A DNA stretch of 7,307 nucleotides from Pseudomonadota bacterium (lineage in GTDB: Bacteria > Pseudomonadota > Gammaproteobacteria > SZUA-229): assembly GCA_030673345.1 (NCBI GenBank), contig DAOVJH010000064.1, forward strand, positions 1 through 7,307, in the 5' to 3' direction. The notes below the pieces were generated by a model. It did no database searches, was not told the DNA's origin, and worked only from the letters and a program-made list of their open reading frames with translations. Made by a program: the position numbers and the translations under genes. Below are positions 6,796 through 7,307 of the stretch, in pieces (the first letter of the stretch is position 1; each line of letters starts with the position of its first letter).

Positions 6796-7149
6796 TTAAT
6801 GGATGTCGTTTTTGTCAGGACTGGCCGCGCCTGACGGTTTAAGGGGTTGTATCAATACCCAGGGTTTTACCACGTTGGCCCAGAACGCTGCATTTTCTTC
6901 GTGCCACTGTTTTGCCTGTGCATCAGTCACCTTGGCAACTTCACCTGAAGTCAGCCATTTACTGACTTCGTCTTTATCGTCTAATGAAAACGCGACCGCA
7001 ACATCGAGCAGGTTGGTGTTAGCGTCAACGTAGATCAGCCAGCCGCCAGCAAAAAATCGTTGCAGCTCATCCCAGTTTATCTGCGATGTTTCATTGTTGA
7101 TGTTGGCGCGTAAGATATCCGTGTCCGTTGTAGTATCGTCAGTTGTCAT
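6796..7149 (-). CDS. DUF2288 family protein upstream of nhaA
   Basis: This 117-residue protein has no signal peptide or membrane segment and is presumably cytoplasmic. Residues 17-101 match the DUF2288 pattern as I know it. NNETSQINWDELQRFFAGG (18-36) is followed by LIYVDANTNLLDVAVAFSLDD (38-58). A helix with VSKWLTSGEVAKVTDAQAKQW (62-82) and the closing FWANVVKPWVLIQPL (89-103) complete the domain. The first 16 residues are Thr/Asp-rich and the last 15 are polar; both tails look disordered. The family has no established function. Its stop lies 18 nt before nhaA, so the two are probably co-transcribed. The ATG at 7149 is the only Met in the frame. It lacks a clear Shine-Dalgarno sequence, so a non-ATG start nearby cannot be excluded. 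Confidence 0.82.
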   Translation of the reverse strand: MTTDDTTTDTDILRANINNETSQINWDELQRFFAGGWLIYVDANTNLLDVAVAFSLDDKDEVSKWLTSGEVAKVTDAQAKQWHEENAAFWANVVKPWVLIQPLKPSGAASPDKNDIH

Positions 7150-7217
7150 CGTTAAATACGGCTACTCTGACGACATGGTTGGCGGGAGATCTGAATGTGG
7201 CAAAAAATCATAGATGA

Positions 7218-7246
7218 AGTATAAACATGTCACTCTGTTTTGACTA
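7218..7246 (-). promoter_or_regulatory. Candidate promoter for the DUF2288-nhaA operon
   Basis: On the - strand, TATACT (7223-7218, five of six to the -10 consensus) is preceded after 17 nt by TAGTCA (7246-7241, four of six to the -35 consensus). Transcription would begin near 7211, giving a leader of about 60 nt. NhaA genes are often sodium- or pH-controlled, but no regulator site can be recognised here. Confidence 0.35.
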
Positions 7247-7271
7247 CATGATTTGACCTGACTGTTTGATT
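7239..7271 (+). repeat. Three TTTGA(C/T) heptamers with 13-bp period
   Basis: TTTGACT (7239-7245), TTTGACC (7252-7258) and TTTGATT (7265-7271) recur at exactly 13-bp steps. They overlap the -35 region of the candidate DUF2288-nhaA promoter. They could be protein-binding repeats or chance in AT-rich DNA. The middle copy also resembles a + strand -35 box (TTGACC) with TATGCT 16 nt on, which might serve a divergent gene beyond the window. Confidence 0.35.
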
Positions 7272-7307
7272 GTATATGCTTTAGTCACATGGCTTTTAAC
7301 AGGGCAA

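Noticed and set aside
7289..7307. ATG at 7289 as the start of a divergent + strand gene
   Set aside because: Only six codons are visible and no Shine-Dalgarno sequence precedes it, so it cannot be supported.

Overview
The window looks like ordinary chromosomal DNA from a Gram-negative bacterium, most likely a gammaproteobacterium. The reasons are two lipobox lipoproteins, a tripartite RND efflux operon, an NhaA Na+/H+ antiporter close in sequence to the E. coli protein, and a DUF2288 protein. Base composition is moderate and even. There is no sign of an insertion sequence, phage, CRISPR array, tRNA or rRNA. The genus cannot be fixed from this sequence; NhaA would suit a saline or alkaline habitat, but that is inference.

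Left end, + strand (1-609): two small genes. The first encodes a 59-residue, probably beta-rich protein with a good Shine-Dalgarno sequence, followed by a textbook rho-independent terminator (274-310). The second encodes a 71-residue, very arginine-rich protein with an internal repeat and a Trp-Trp pair near the C terminus. I cannot assign a function to either. A convergent gap (610-771) with a perfect 14-bp palindrome and a weak hairpin separates them from the rest.

Middle, - strand, read right to left (5519 to 772): an efflux operon. It encodes a periplasmic adaptor lipoprotein (360 aa), then an RND inner-membrane pump (1012 aa, TriC-like / HAE-type), then a DUF4136 outer-membrane-type lipoprotein (180 aa). 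The gaps are 59 and 24 nt. A promoter-like pair lies just upstream of the adaptor gene. No outer-membrane TolC-type channel gene is present, so the pump presumably borrows a channel encoded elsewhere. The DUF4136 lipoprotein in third place is the most interesting feature of the operon.

Right end, - strand (7149 to 5599): a DUF2288 gene followed after 18 nt by nhaA, probably one transcript. There is no strong terminator between nhaA and the efflux operon, so all five - strand genes could be partly co-transcribed. The last 158 bases are a non-coding upstream region with a promoter candidate and a short 13-bp-period repeat.

No clear new biological system is visible. The items most worth following up are the small arginine-rich repeat protein and the efflux-linked DUF4136 lipoprotein.
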